Shown: positions 11,301 to 23,424, counted from the first letter of the stretch. The stretch is DNA of 64,000 nucleotides from Macrolepiota albuminosa (GCA_027475525.1 JAMWFC010000088.1:1147534-1211533), one strand, 5' to 3'. A program made the numbers and translations. The notes: generated by a model from the letters alone, not told the origin.

Positions 11301-14300
11301 ATCATATCTGAGGGGTCTTCGATGGTGATCCTTACAGTGCATTGCAGAGCGCTTCACATCTTCGAAGGCTCGTTGATGGGTATGATCCCATCGGTAAGGG
11401 ACAGTGTCTCCTGTGAGTGTATGTAACACTCCCATTGGAATCCTGACTCGATTGATGTCATCTGCCAGATAACCGGCCGCCCCAAGGAACCCCCTCAGCA
11501 GGTCGCGATTAGTTGGCGTTTTCCACTTTGACAGAGCATCGACCTTATCTGGGTCCATGCGTATGCCCTTATCCGTGATTACTCGTCCTAACACTTTCAT
11601 TTCAGCACATAAAAACTGAAGCTTCCGTTCACTCAGGTATAGCTTTTCTCTTTTCAGTATATCTAGAATTAACTTAACATGTTCAACGTGCTCTTCGAGC
11701 GAGTTAGAATATATTATTATATCATCGAGATATATGTCAACAAATCGACCAATGTAAGCCGCAAACAAATGGTTCATGAGAGCCTGGTAAGTGGCGGGCG
11801 CATTGCAGTCTCCCTGCTGGATAACATGGCTTACCATGTTTCCATCTGGTGTAGTCACCGTTGTTCTTGGTACATGCTCAGGCTTTATACGAATTTGTTC
11901 GTATGCGTCCTGACCATCAATAATGGATCGATATTTAGCATTAGCAGCTCGCCTCAAGATTCCATCGATGTCAGGCAGGGGTGACGATTTCTTATAGGTG
12001 TTGGCATTCCTCGCTTGAAGATCTATCACACTTCTCAGCCGAATCGGTTCACCAGGCTTCCCTGGTTTCTTTAAGAACATCATTGGTACAGCGTTGCCAC
12101 TAGCTGTTACCTCCCAACGACCAGACTTGACATAAGCAGCTCTTTTCTTGTCCCACAGAGGTCTTAGAGCTTCTGGACACCTAGAAGGTCTCCACGGATA
12201 GACTACACTTTCATCTATTATCGGAATCTCATGGTTAATCGCCCATAATGGTGGCAGGGGGGTATCTGTGGCCGATTTACAGATTGGCTTGGCATAATGT
12301 TTCAACTCTTCTCTTACTTGGTCTAGACTGTGCTCAACCTGTTCTATTGCCCGGGAGGACAGACTAGTAACCCCAGTACCTTCCTTCATAGGTACGGCTT
12401 CTGTACTGCCAATAATCACTCGCGGTGGGTTCAAACCAATTGCAACCTTATGTTGATATATCCATGGTGTGCCCAGGATCATATCGTAGCCATGTAGGTT
12501 CATCACATCAAAGTACCGGGGGCCCTTTATCTTCTGATACTCAATCTCTGCAGTGACACCATAATTCACTTTGGATCTAGAACCCTGGACCGCTAGTAAC
12601 ACCGGTATAGCTTGAGACAACTCCTGCTTTTTCAATTCTAACTGTTCTACCACAGTCGTCGATACAAAGTCTCCGAGGGAGCCAGAATCAACCAACGCAC
12701 AAACTGGGTGCCCATCAAGCTTTACTACGATGACCAAAGGCTTTGGAATAGTCCGAGCTATATCTTTTTGTCTGACATTATTACGTGATAGGGCTGGAAA
12801 CGTCCCAGCCTTCACCTGTTGACCGTTAAGTTCCAGCACCTTTAATGAGGTGGTTGTGGACTCAATCTGCAGACGCGTCCTTGCACTCATAATTCTTAAT
12901 AGATCAGCCATGTCTTCTGGCACAGAGTCTGCCTGGCGCTCATTCTCTATTAGATCAAGTCCCAGATTCTCCTGTTCTTCCTCAAAAAACACGTCTCGAA
13001 TCTGGTTCAACTTTTGATCTAATTGCTTTTTGTACCAGTGTACTATATTGAATAACGGATTCTTCAGGTACTCTTCCGAAACGTTCACGCGGAACTCCAG
13101 GGTTCGATCATACACCTCGAACTTGGTATCAGTGATTTGGTTCACCTTAAACCGTCCTCTCTGCTTCGAGGGTCGCAAGTCTTCACCTGGAAGATATGGA
13201 CCGCCTAATTGCAACACTTGTGCTGCATTCCAAGCTTGTACGTCGACAGCCAGTCCCACGTCATACCACTGTCTCCGATTGAGTGCAATTCCAGATGCAG
13301 CATGGCACTGGTGAGCATACCACAAAGACGGTTTGAAATTTTGATCCTCAACCATGCTTTTAGGCAGCACAGTGTCGAAGCTCCTGACTATGTCTACAAC
13401 ACAGACTTCATCTTCACTGATATCATATGATAGGAAACGACATCCTCGGAATTGCAAGCAATTGGCTGGGTCTCCGGGATAGGGCTGTCTCAATTCCAAG
13501 AAGTACTCCATCTTACGACCTTGAGTGCTTCCTATTCTGTCTGGCTTCCCACGGGCTAATTCTTCTTTCCACAGGTGATACAACTTAACTTCTCCATTCG
13601 GTACATCAGTATCATAAACATCTCTTCCGAAATCTCTCGGCAAGCTCAATATAACTTCAGCCTCTGACATTTCAACATCAGATTCTCCGACATCGTTAGC
13701 CGGCAGTTCATTCATCTCGGTGGGGTCAGTTTCTGAATTAGGGGTCCAATTGTGTACATCTTCGTCCATACTACCCGAATCTTCAGATACCTCTGTATCA
13801 GATACAGATTGTAGGTCAGGAATGCTGTCACAGTTGGACTCATCCGTATCAGAGACTTGCTGGAGGTCAGGGAGGTCATCATCAATAGATTCGTCCCCTG
13901 CATCTCCATCCTCCGAGAATATGAAGCTAATAATATCCCAGGCAGATTCTTCTCCCGAATCGTACTCGGGATTCAGCTCATCGTCCACACGAGGCTCCAT
14001 TCCAATCGCCCCGATCGACAGGCCTTGCGTCGTGTCTTTCAACGCCTCATCTCGCTTTCTATCGATTTCCTGGAGATCAAGACGGATACTACTCGATTGT
14101 ATCCCCGGTGGCTTATTGGAGCTCGACTTTACTGTTTTGTTTTTAAAACAGTTTTGAGCGAAGTGGCCCTTGCCACCACAGTAGAAGCACTTCTCCGCTG
14201 CATGGTACTCTTCAATTTCTTCCTTGCTTAACTTACGATGTTCACCCTTGGGTTTCTCAGATCCGGTGGCCTCTTTATGCCCCTTATTCCCCTGGAATTT

Positions 14301-16409
14301 ATGCTTGATCAACGAGAAGCCAGGTGTGTTGTTGGTCTTCTTGTGATGAGAAGAGTGCTTCTTAGATTGACTGGAGGCCCCAGGGTTGCTATGCTGACCA
14401 TCTTTTTCGCTACTTTTATGTTCCCTTTTCTTATCATTACCATGATGATGCTGGTGGGATTTGTGCGAGCGACTCTCCGGATGGGAGTTGTTCTCCACAT
14501 CCACCAACTCTGATCTTTCTATAAATTCTGCTTCCTCTAAAATGCGATTCCATTTGGAGGTTTCCGGAGTAAGCCCTTTCTTATATAATTCTTTCCGCAC
14601 TGAGGTTCTGAACCCATTGAATAGCTTAACAATTCTCTCTCTCTTGCTAGTGTAGCCGACGATCGTAAACAGCTCCTCAAGTCCTGACACGTAATCTCTT
14701 ACTGCATGTTTTCCCTGATGATAACTGTTCAGTTTATTCCGCTGCTGATTTCGGAAATTGACAGGGAAACAGTCATTAAATAGTCCTTTGAAAAACTGAT
14801 CTATCCCCCAACTTTTGGGATCTAGAGATGCCTCTCGTGCGTAGAATCTCCAGGCTCTTCCTTTCAGGAACTGAGATATAATCAGGACTTGACGACGCTT
14901 ACTCACATGCCCATGTTTCAAATATAACGAGCAGTTAGACATGAATTGCATGAACTGCTGAACGTCAGCCGTTCCATCATAGGTTGATGGAGGATTGGGT
15001 CTAATACGGTCATTACTACTGCTTGACCGTCTCCTTTTACGGTGCTTATGGGAGCTCTTAGATTTATGTCCCCCCCTTTTTCGATTTCGAGAGTACGACT
15101 TCCTGCGACCACGCCCCCTACGACTATCCTGAGAAGAGCTGTCAGATGAGCCAGACTGGCTGTCCTCCGAATCGGACCCTTCTGGGTAAGTCCCATCACT
15201 GCTATCATCCGAACTCGAGCTCAAACTATCATTGCTAGGTTCGGAACCATTCATCACACGGACCCATCGGAACGCATGTTCCAGGGCACTCTCACCTGAG
15301 ATCTGTGCTACTGGTTTCATTGCTTCCGTCCGTGACTTTCTCTTTTTCTTAGATTTGGACTTCGATTTCCGTTTCTGAGGCTTCAAAACAGTGCCTTGTT
15401 CTCCTGAGCTCTCGTGGTCCTCTCTTCTTAGGTGACCCTTCAAGCTGCGTACTTTCTGGGTGAACTCACGAGGGGCAATGTATTCACGACCTTTCTTTTC
15501 AGCGCGAATCCTTTCCTTCTCTTCGATCTCGCGAGTGGCCTTGAGAAGAGCCGTTACCATACGCTTGTTCCGACGACGTTCCTTACAATCGATTGTATCG
15601 TCGTCGTCTGAATCCCTTTGTTCGGCAACGTCTTCCTCTTCCCATTCCAAAGGCTCTTCTTCTCCTTCAGCCTGAAGGTCTATTGCTTCTCTATTCTTGG
15701 CTTCTCGTTCACGCCAAGCCAAGTTATACTCTTCCAGGATCTTTTCCTGTGTTTCGGGGTCGATTTCCTCCCCCATCAGATGGATATTTCCCCAATTGAG
15801 AGGGTCCACCCCTTTTCCTTTGTTCTTGGAGGTACCTTCTTGCAGGTCTCTCTCATTCTCCGTTCCTGACTCATTCCTTGCAGTCACAGATATATTCGCA
15901 TATCTACGGTCAATACGCTCTTGGTCTACCTGTGTAAGATTGTTTCTAGCCGAATCTACTGCTCGGGCCTGTTCTTCTGACAGTCCCTCTTGTTCAGCTT
16001 GTTCCGACGCATCATCTTCCACCCTCGCCCGTCGACGAGGTGGCTTTGCATCAACATCGATCCTCTGCTCGATGTCCAACTCGTCAGGTAAATCCGTCAA
16101 TTCCGACGTATCCCTTGCAGTCAAGTGATCTTCACTTTCTTCTGCACCCGAGGTGTCTGTGCTCTCCCTTTCCGAGGGGTCTCCGGGCTCTCTTGGCTCC
16201 GGGATGCTCTGGGTATTATAGCCAGGTCCACCTCTGTCTTGAAGGCTCCGAGTTCCCATCTCGGCGCCCTGGGTGGTCCTGGCCTGCGACTCGACCGCTC
16301 TGGTCTCGCGAACATTCAATCCGGTTCTCATCCCCTGGCCAGTAGCCGCAGCCGCCAGGTTCCGTGTCCGGAGGGGGTATCTAGATGAAGAATTCTGGTT
16401 AGTATGCAT
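8361..16409 (-). mobile_element. Ty3/gypsy element 2, nearly intact coding region
   Basis: One very long gag-pol frame on the minus strand spans the element, with intact catalytic motifs and only two stops, so it is younger or less decayed than element 1. LTRs were not found: 8128-8360 and 16410-17048 share nothing longer than chance-level words by eye. Missing or collapsed LTRs are likely given the signs of short-read assembly elsewhere in the window. Confidence 0.9.
8361..16409 (-). pseudogene. Element 2 giant gag-pol polyprotein (2,683 codons, two TGA stops)
   Basis: A single frame runs from the ATG at 16409 to TAG at 8361, broken only by TGA at 11106-11108 (inside RNase H, between ETMLRY and DILQGVRF) and at 9858-9860 (inside integrase, between SRTDYTA and NVAELVF). 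Both fit CGA to TGA. Order: acidic and SR-rich gag N-terminus, gag core around residues 480-650, CCHC knuckle (CFYCGGKGHFAQNC) near residue 740, an acidic linker, a folded-looking region near residues 920-1130 that I cannot name, protease (LVDSGSLGDF) near 1240, reverse transcriptase (YLDDIIIYS) near 1560, RNase H, integrase with HHCC and D,D,E, and a chromodomain-like segment (FEVLWKAGDKTWMSY). About 170 further residues follow it. The length is well above the roughly 1,300-1,700 residues usual for gypsy polyproteins. Confidence 0.88.
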
Positions 16410-17048
16410 AATAAACTGGTTTGCTCACTACTGGGTATGACTTCCGGTTGATCAGACCGTCCGAGATCCTCTTGAAGTGAGCCTTTTCTCTGTAGTTAGG
16501 TTTTTCTAAGACTTTAGAAGTTCAAAATATGTGACGTGAGCCAGCCGGATTAGGATTGGGTCACGGCACACTGAGTAGAGTCTCGCGGTGTGAACTGTTG
16601 TAAGTCCTCGATTGCAAAACTGCCTAACTACAACATGTGTACTGGTATATAAAGGATAGCTAAGCGGTCGTTAAGGAAAGTGATGCAGAGTGAATAATAA
16701 CATATGGATAAGTATGAGTGTCACGTAGTCACGGAACCGCTACAGTGTCCAGCCACCAAAATTCCGCATTATTACACGAGCTACGATTCGTGCCGAAGGC
16801 ACAAATTCCGTAGCTCATTGGGGCGAAGAACTCAGTCTCCACCCTAACCTCACTTTGTTTGATTAAGGCTCCAAGTTCTGAGGTCTACTTTAGCAGACCG
16901 AGGTTTTACTACCTGCTTTGGCATGCATTTTGTCCTTAGCCATTGCCATGCCTCTTCTCTTCTGGCTATTTCTATCAGCCATGTCCTTGATATTTGCTCT
17001 CTTGCAGCTATCTTTACCAGCTATTTCTACTGGCTGTTACCACTATGT
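16410..17048. other. Non-coding spacer between elements 2 and 3
   Basis: No gene is visible. It should contain the 5' leader and LTR of element 2, but no partner repeat was found. A TATA-like stretch (ggtatataaagg) lies near 16645. The last 5 bp (17044-17048, TATGT) are the target duplication of element 3. Confidence 0.4.
16778..16816. repeat. 39-bp imperfect hairpin
   Basis: GAGCTACG at 16778-16785 pairs with CGTAGCTC at 16809-16816. An inner GTGCC..GGCAC pair closes around a GAA loop. The structure could be a transposon end or an RNA hairpin; its role is unknown. Confidence 0.6.
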
Positions 17049-17409
17049 TGTCAAAGACAAGAAAATAACTAGAGAAGTCAAGATGATATAAGCAATAAGA
17101 GTTTCAAGGTTCCAAGAAAAGACTGAGAGTCACTGAGAGCGAGAGGAAACAACTGTGTTGATTGCCTAATTTTTGGTAACGAATACATGAAGTTTATATA
17201 GATGAACAGAAAAAGGAAAAGAAGATAAGGAGACGATGAGTAAGACAGTCTAAGTTAAATATAAAATAAGGAGACAGAATGAGACAGAATAAGGAGAATG
17301 TTGTACTAGGAGTTGAATAGGGTACGAGAATATTAGGGACAGACAATGAGAGTAGGTACTTTGGAATTATGTCAGGTTTCGGAAATGGACTTAGCTAAAG
17401 TTCTTGACA
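17049..17409 (-). repeat. Element 3 3' LTR
   Basis: 361 bp, TGTCAA...TTGACA ends, direct copy of 23059-23419 with about 19 differences by eye. Confidence 0.95.
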
Positions 17410-17421
17410 TCATCCCCTCTT
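17410..17421 (-). other. Element 3 polypurine tract
   Basis: On the minus strand the 12 bases directly before the 3' LTR are AAGAGGGGATGA. This is the expected place and composition for the plus-strand DNA primer of reverse transcription. Confidence 0.7.
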
Positions 17422-17643
17422 GAGAATTGAGTCAGCATAGTCTTTGGTCTTTGGAGGACATGCAACTTGACCATAGCGTGTGGTGATTTGTAATGGTGGT
17501 TCAAAGTTTTGCTGTGAAGGTGCAGGAGGAGGAGATGATGATTGAGCAGGATGGTAAATTGAGTCTTCTGTAGCTTGAATGGGATCCGATAACAAAGTGA
17601 TGGGGGTTATTTCACGATCAAGGTAAATTTGAGGTGGATGTGG

Positions 17644-20600
17644 TCACCATGAGTTCTGTTGGTGCCAATGTTCCAGTGTTTCATAGAGTTTGGAAGGAAT
17701 ATCTGATAGAGGAATCCAAGAGTTTTCAGAGTCTGGATAGCATTTCCAGTGGACAAAATAGTCATAACAACGACCAATTTTGTGGGTCTCAATGATGGTG
17801 CCAATATTGCATGGTTGATCGGAGACGATATCTGTTAGTGGAACAGAAGTGTCTTGTGTGCAATCAGGAATAGAGGAGGCTGGAATGAATGGTTCCAAAA
17901 GAGATACATGGAATACAGGGTGGAGTCGAGAATATGATTTGGGAAGTTCCAGGAGGTAGGATGAGAGACCATGACGGGCAAGGATTTTGAAAGGACCTAG
18001 ATGGCAAAAATTGAGTTTGTCAGATGGGCGTGTGGTTTTGATGTTTTGATGGCATAGCCAAACTAGATCACCGAGCTTGAATTCAGGTGCAGGCATGTGA
18101 TTGCGATTGTAATAAGATGCCATGTAATCATTTGCATGTTGTAATTCAAGATGGAGTTCTGTGTGAATCTCTTGAAGGCGGTTTGCGAGGTCGCTAGAGG
18201 CTGGGTTGGTGGTTTGTTATGTAAGTCAAACTTCAAAATTGGGATTATATCTGAGGTTTGCATAGAACAGTGATTGCTGTATAGATGAGTTGACTCGGTT
18301 ATTAAAAGAAAACTCAGCAAGAGTAAGATAATCAACCCAATCATCTTGTTGGTAGGAAGTGTATGCACAGAGATATGTTTCAAGGGTTTGATTAGTTTGT
18401 TCTGTGAGTCCATCAGTTTGTGGATGATAAGCTGTGGAAGGCTGCATTTTGGTTCCGACAAGGGACATGAGATTAGTTAAGAATGAGGATACGAAAACAG
18501 ATCCACAATCAGAGATAATAGATTGTGGGAAGCCATGGTGATGGAAAACTCTGGAGCATTCATTGATTTACAGATTGGTATGAAGTGTGCAGCATGAGTC
18601 ATTCGGTCACAGATGACCCAGATAGAGTCAGATCCATGAAAAGAAGGGAGTTTAGTGATGAAGTCCATCGAAATGGATTGCCAAGGTCGATCAGGAATAT
18701 CAAGGGGCTGAAGTAAACCATAAGGTTTGTGTGTAATGTGTTTGGTATAGGCACAAGTTTTGCAAGATTTGACATAGGCACAGAAATAAGTGAGCATTCC
18801 AGGCCAGAGGAAGTCACAAGAGAGATTACTATAAGTGCCAGCATGGCCTGGGTGACTGAAAATGACTGAATCATGACAAGAGTGGAGAATTCTAGCATGA
18901 AGGGATTTAGGAATGAAGAGACAGTCATTGTAAAAAATAATATCATCTTGTTGCATAATAGAATTGTTGCCTTGATGTAGCAGAGTGCACCACTCAGTAT
19001 TTGTATGGTAAGCGGCCTTGAATTCATTGAGTAGTTTAGAATTATCAAGAGAAATGTCAAAAGAGAATTGACAGTGGGGTGTGGAGTGTCAGGTAAAGTG
19101 GACAAAGGAAAAATTCAGGCAGTATAATAGAGATTGAGAAGGGCTTGACGTTGTTGAACAATAGTTTCATCCCCCTCTTGAGGTTCATAATCAGGATGTC
19201 TTGAAGCTGGGTCTGCCAGGTTTTTTGTTCCTGGAGCATAATCAAGCTGGAAGTCAAATTCTGAAAAAAACAAAGCCCAATGGGCTTGACGTTGATTCAA
19301 GATTCAGAATGTCATGAAGTAATGAAGATTGGAGTGGTCTATGATTGTCATGATGGTGTGGGATGATCCTACAAGCCATGATCGCCATTCTCAAAATGCC
19401 TTAACAATGCCAAGGAGTTCTTTATCATGAATATCATAGTTAATTTCAGCGGGTGCAAGCTTTCGAGAGTAATATGCTACAGAGTGTAGTAAAGAGTTAG
19501 AATCTGGTTGGAGGTGGATAGCCAATAATGCAAAGTCTGGGGCATTGGTTACAATCATGGAAGGAGCTTGTGGATTGAAGTGTTGGAGTATTGGTGCAGT
19601 AGTGAACGCAATCTTGAGTTTTTCAAAGACTTGATGAGCTGGAGGGTCTAGACCAGGAAAATTGGTTTTATACTTTTTCATCATAAGGGCATGTAAAGGA
19701 AGGCAGATTTTAGAATACCGTAGTATAAAGTCATGGTAAAAGTTGCAAAAACCAAGGAATTGCTGGATATGTTTTGCAGATGATGGTGTAGGCCATTTTG
19801 CAATTGTATTAAGTTTTTTCAGATTCATCTGGACACTATTAGTTGATATGATGTAACCTAGATATTCAACTTGGTGTTTTCCAAATTCGCATTTCTTAGC
19901 GTTGGCAAAAAGATTTGCTGCACAAAAACAGTCCAATACAGCTTTAATAAGGGTGTCATGATCTTTATTAGGTCAGAAAAAAATTAGAATGTCGTCTAAG
20001 TAGACCACACATGAGATATTGAGAATGTCACAAAGGACGTCTTGAATGAATGCTTGAAAAGTGGCAAGTGCATTTGTGAGACCAAAAGGCATGACTGTAT
20101 ACTCAAATAGGCCTAGATGTGTATGAAAAGCTGTCTTTTATTCATCACCAGCCTTGACGCAAATTAAATTGAAGCATTTTTTAGGTCTATGACTGTGAAG
20201 GTGTCGCATCCTTTGACACAATCTAGGAGGTCAGAAGTAAGTGGGAGTGGGTAACAATTTTGCTTAGTAATAGCATTCAAGCCACAATAATCAATGCAAA
20301 GTCATAAGTCATCAGTTTTCCATCAAACAAAGAGTATGGGTGAAGCAGCTGAAGAAGTGGATCATCGAATGTAATCTTTGGCAAGTTGTTCTTCTATGTA
20401 TTCAAAGAGTGCGGCACGCTCGTCTTGGGAAAGGGAATAAATAGGACCAAAAGGTGGGGTTTTGCTGTCTTTGATGTCAATTGAAATATCATAAAGTCAA
20501 TGATCTGGCAATTTCTTGACTTCGATTGGATCAAAAACGTCAAGGTAAGAATGATATTGTTGAGTTTTTTCACATTGTTCTTGGGTTTTGGAATAGGTGG

Positions 20601-23030
20601 TGGTGGTTCAGGTGGTGGCAGGATAGTGGATATGGATTCTGGAGAAGGTGAAGCGGAAATGATATTAATACATACTTGTAACTCCTCATTAGTAGAATAC
20701 CAAATGCATGAAATAGCCTGATTTTTTGCATATTTAGCAAAACGTTGGAGAGAACAACAATCAATTCGTAATGGTTTGTTTGGAGGTCTGAATATAGGGT
20801 CAGGTTTTGGAGGTAGTGTCGACCAGATTGTTAAAAGCTCTTCACGACTAATGCTGTTCTGAGTTGGAGGGCGGAGAATAGAAGCTGATGCAAGAGAGTA
20901 GCTGGATGTGTATCCAGGAATAAGACGTATCTTGTCATGGGGTGGATCAAGAAGCCTACAGATATCAGAAGCAGGCATCTCAGAAAGACCTAAGCCTAGC
21001 TCAAGGGAGCCAATAGAATAGACTGATTGAGCACCAGATTTTAAGGGACTATAGCTCTGACCAAACGCAGTAACTAGAAAGTCTTGATTAGCACCACAAC
21101 AAGAGAGAGACAGCTGACCGCATATCCAGTCTACAGTGGGATTATATTGTTTCAGCCAGTTGAGGCCTAATAAAACAGGGTAAAGCATAGATACGATGCT
21201 GAGGCAAATAATTTCTTGATGATCGCGGACCTTCAAACTTGTAATGATGTCATGAGTAAGGAGTCCAGAGGTCATAGGACAATTGTCAATAGTGTAAACA
21301 GAGACAGAAATTGTTTTAGGAGCACAGAGAAAGGAATGCCAAGAAGTAAAAGTATCAGAGATGTGTGAACAAGTTGCGCCGCTGTCGACAAATGCATAGG
21401 TTTTTATAGATTTTCTTTGAGGAAATGAAAGTGTAACTGGAATAAAAAAATGTTCTCTATTAAACGGAGCTGAACAAACATGATTAGATAAAAGAAAATG
21501 AGGTGAAAAAGTTGACTGAGTTGTTTATTCACCAGTAGTATTCCTGATAAATTTCTGTTTGTAGTGGCAATGGGAAATTGATTCAGTTCCATCTGTCAAT
21601 ACCAAAGACCATGGAACTAGTTGGTCTTTAGTTTGGCTTTTCCCACATCTCCATATTTAGCCTTCCATTTGTTGCAGTCTGTGGCTTTGTGACCTTTCTT
21701 TCCATAGTATAAGCATAGATTGTTCTTCATGCGATGTTCTCATTCAGCTGATGTAAGTAGTCCTCAAAGTTTTGATTCAGTAGTGATGGCATCAACATCC
21801 ATTGGGACAATGTCCAAAGTAGAGGTGGTCAAAGAAGCAAGAGCAGGGATGCTAGATGTATTTGAGTGAGGCAAAGTAGTGTAAAAATGGCCGTTAGAGT
21901 TCTTCTTTTTGCCAGTTTCAATTTGTTTTTCAACTTTGCATTGATAGAGATTTGTGTCGATTGAAATAACTAAAGGTTCCCAATTTTCGAGTGTAGTAGG
22001 ACGATGGACAATATTAACCAAGTGATCCTTGACCAAAGACTTTAATCCTTTCATAAATCGAGTAATCTTCATCTGTTTGATTATTTCGAGATAGCTAGCA
22101 AGTTATAGCGTAGTCCGCTATGCGGCATTGGCCACATAGCTTTATTTACTGTAGTCAATATTATATTATTATTATTTACCATACTATAAATAGTTTACAT
22201 GTGCTGCTTACTAAGCAGCTTATTTTGTGTTTATACTACATAGTCAATAGACTGGACTGGTCTGATTCTGTACAGTGTAAACCTTAAGCTCTCACTCAAC
22301 TGTAACTTCGTTACACAAGTTCTATAAATGCAGTAAGGTAGTAATGAGCTAACCCTGTCTGTTTAAGTGCATCGAGCTTGAGTTCAGCGTTTTGCACAAG
22401 GCTAGAGTTAGAAAATTTCTTTCTAAAGGCTGTAAGGAAGTCATTCCAATTATAGAGTAGGAGTAATTCATTACATTTGAGGTGGTCCAATTGTAGAGTA
22501 GGAGTAATTCATTACATTCGAGATGGTTGAACCATTTGATGGGTACTGTCCTTAAGATGTAAGCCAACGTAAAGAACTTTAGAATGGTCGTCAGAGAAAG
22601 AAGGTGGATAAAATTCAATGATCCACTTGACTTTGGACAAGAAAGGAGTAATGTCATTATGTTTATCATTGAAAATGCATGCATCTCTAAGTTTGACATG
22701 ACTGCCATGAATGGATTGGCTTTAATCAGGGCCAGGTTGACCAGGGTGGCATGCAACCTTGTTCATGACGTCAATAAGACTGTTTTGCAGCATTGTTTGA
22801 TTATATGTGAGTTGAGCAAGAATTGCAGCAAATTTGGGTGTGAAAACAGGAGGATTTCCTGCTGCATTCAGGATTTGACTCTGCTCCATCAGAGGTATTG
22901 CTGTCAGGTCGAAGTTACCAGCGAGTTGAGTGAAGTCAATGCCAGGAGAGGTATGGGGAACGTAATATTCAGGGTTCAGGGTTGGTGGCTGAGTAGTTGG
23001 GGAATTATAATTTGGATAGACAAAAGTCAT
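17644..23030 (-). pseudogene. Element 3 gag-pol remnants
   Basis: Fragments in several frames keep the chromovirus order. Gag starts at 23030 (MTFVYPNYNS). A zinc knuckle near 21690 reads CLYYGKKGHKATDC with the second Cys changed to Tyr. The protease keeps VDSGATCS near 21390. The reverse transcriptase keeps YLDDILIF near 19990. RNase H lies near 19115-19440, integrase at about 18226-18956 (zinc site SHPGHAG...CKTCAY and SISMDFI), and the chromodomain at 17644-17850 (YFVHWKCYPDSENSWIP). Many stops and frameshifts make it non-functional. Gag also carries an imperfect 41-bp local duplication at 22445-22526. Confidence 0.85.
22105..22315. mobile_element. 211-bp nested insertion in element 3 gag
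   Basis: A 211-bp non-coding segment interrupts the gag frame and is flanked by the 6-bp direct repeat CAAGTT (22099-22104 and 22316-22321). Removing the segment and one repeat restores an uninterrupted gag stretch on the minus strand (YYLTAFIELASYLEIIKQ). The ends form a weak inverted pair (TGTAACG and TATAGCG on the minus strand reading inwards). An inner palindrome GCTATG..CATAGC lies near one end. It could be a solo LTR or a small non-autonomous DNA element; I cannot assign the family. Confidence 0.75.
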
Positions 23031-23058
23031 GGCCGTATAAAAGGAGACAATTAAACTT

Positions 23059-23419
23059 TGTCAAAGACAAGAAAATAACTAGAGAAGTCAAGATGATATA
23101 AGCAATAAGAGTTTCAAGGTTCTGAGAAAAGACTGAGAGTTACTAAGAGCAAGATGAAACAACTGTGTTGATTGCCTAATTTTTGGTAATGAATACATGA
23201 AGTTTATATAGATGAACAGAAAAAGGAGAATAAAATAAGGAGATGATGAGTAAGACAGTCTAAGTTAAATATAAAATAAGGAGACAGAATGAGACAGAAT
23301 AAGGAGAATGTTGTACTAGGAGTTGAATAGGGTATGAGAATATTAGGGACAAATGACGAGAGTAGGTACTTTGGAATTATGTCGGGTTTTGAAAATGGAC
23401 TTAGCTAAAGTTCTTGACA
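23059..23419 (-). repeat. Element 3 5' LTR
   Basis: 361 bp, TGTCAA...TTGACA ends, followed by the target duplication TATGT at 23420-23424. Confidence 0.95.
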
Positions 23420-23424
23420 TATGT

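Larger units (their letters stand above)
17049..23419 (-). mobile_element. Ty3/gypsy chromovirus element 3, complete with LTRs and target duplication
   Basis: The element is bounded by two 361-bp LTRs (17049-17409 and 23059-23419), each starting TGTCAA and ending TTGACA. A 5-bp target duplication TATGT lies on both sides (17044-17048 and 23420-23424). The coding strand is minus, so the 5' LTR is the right-hand one. A polypurine tract (AAGAGGGGATGA on the minus strand) abuts the 3' LTR at 17410-17421. By eye the LTRs differ at about 19 of 361 sites (about 5 percent, mostly transitions), so the insertion is not recent. The internal coding region is broken in many places. Confidence 0.95.
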
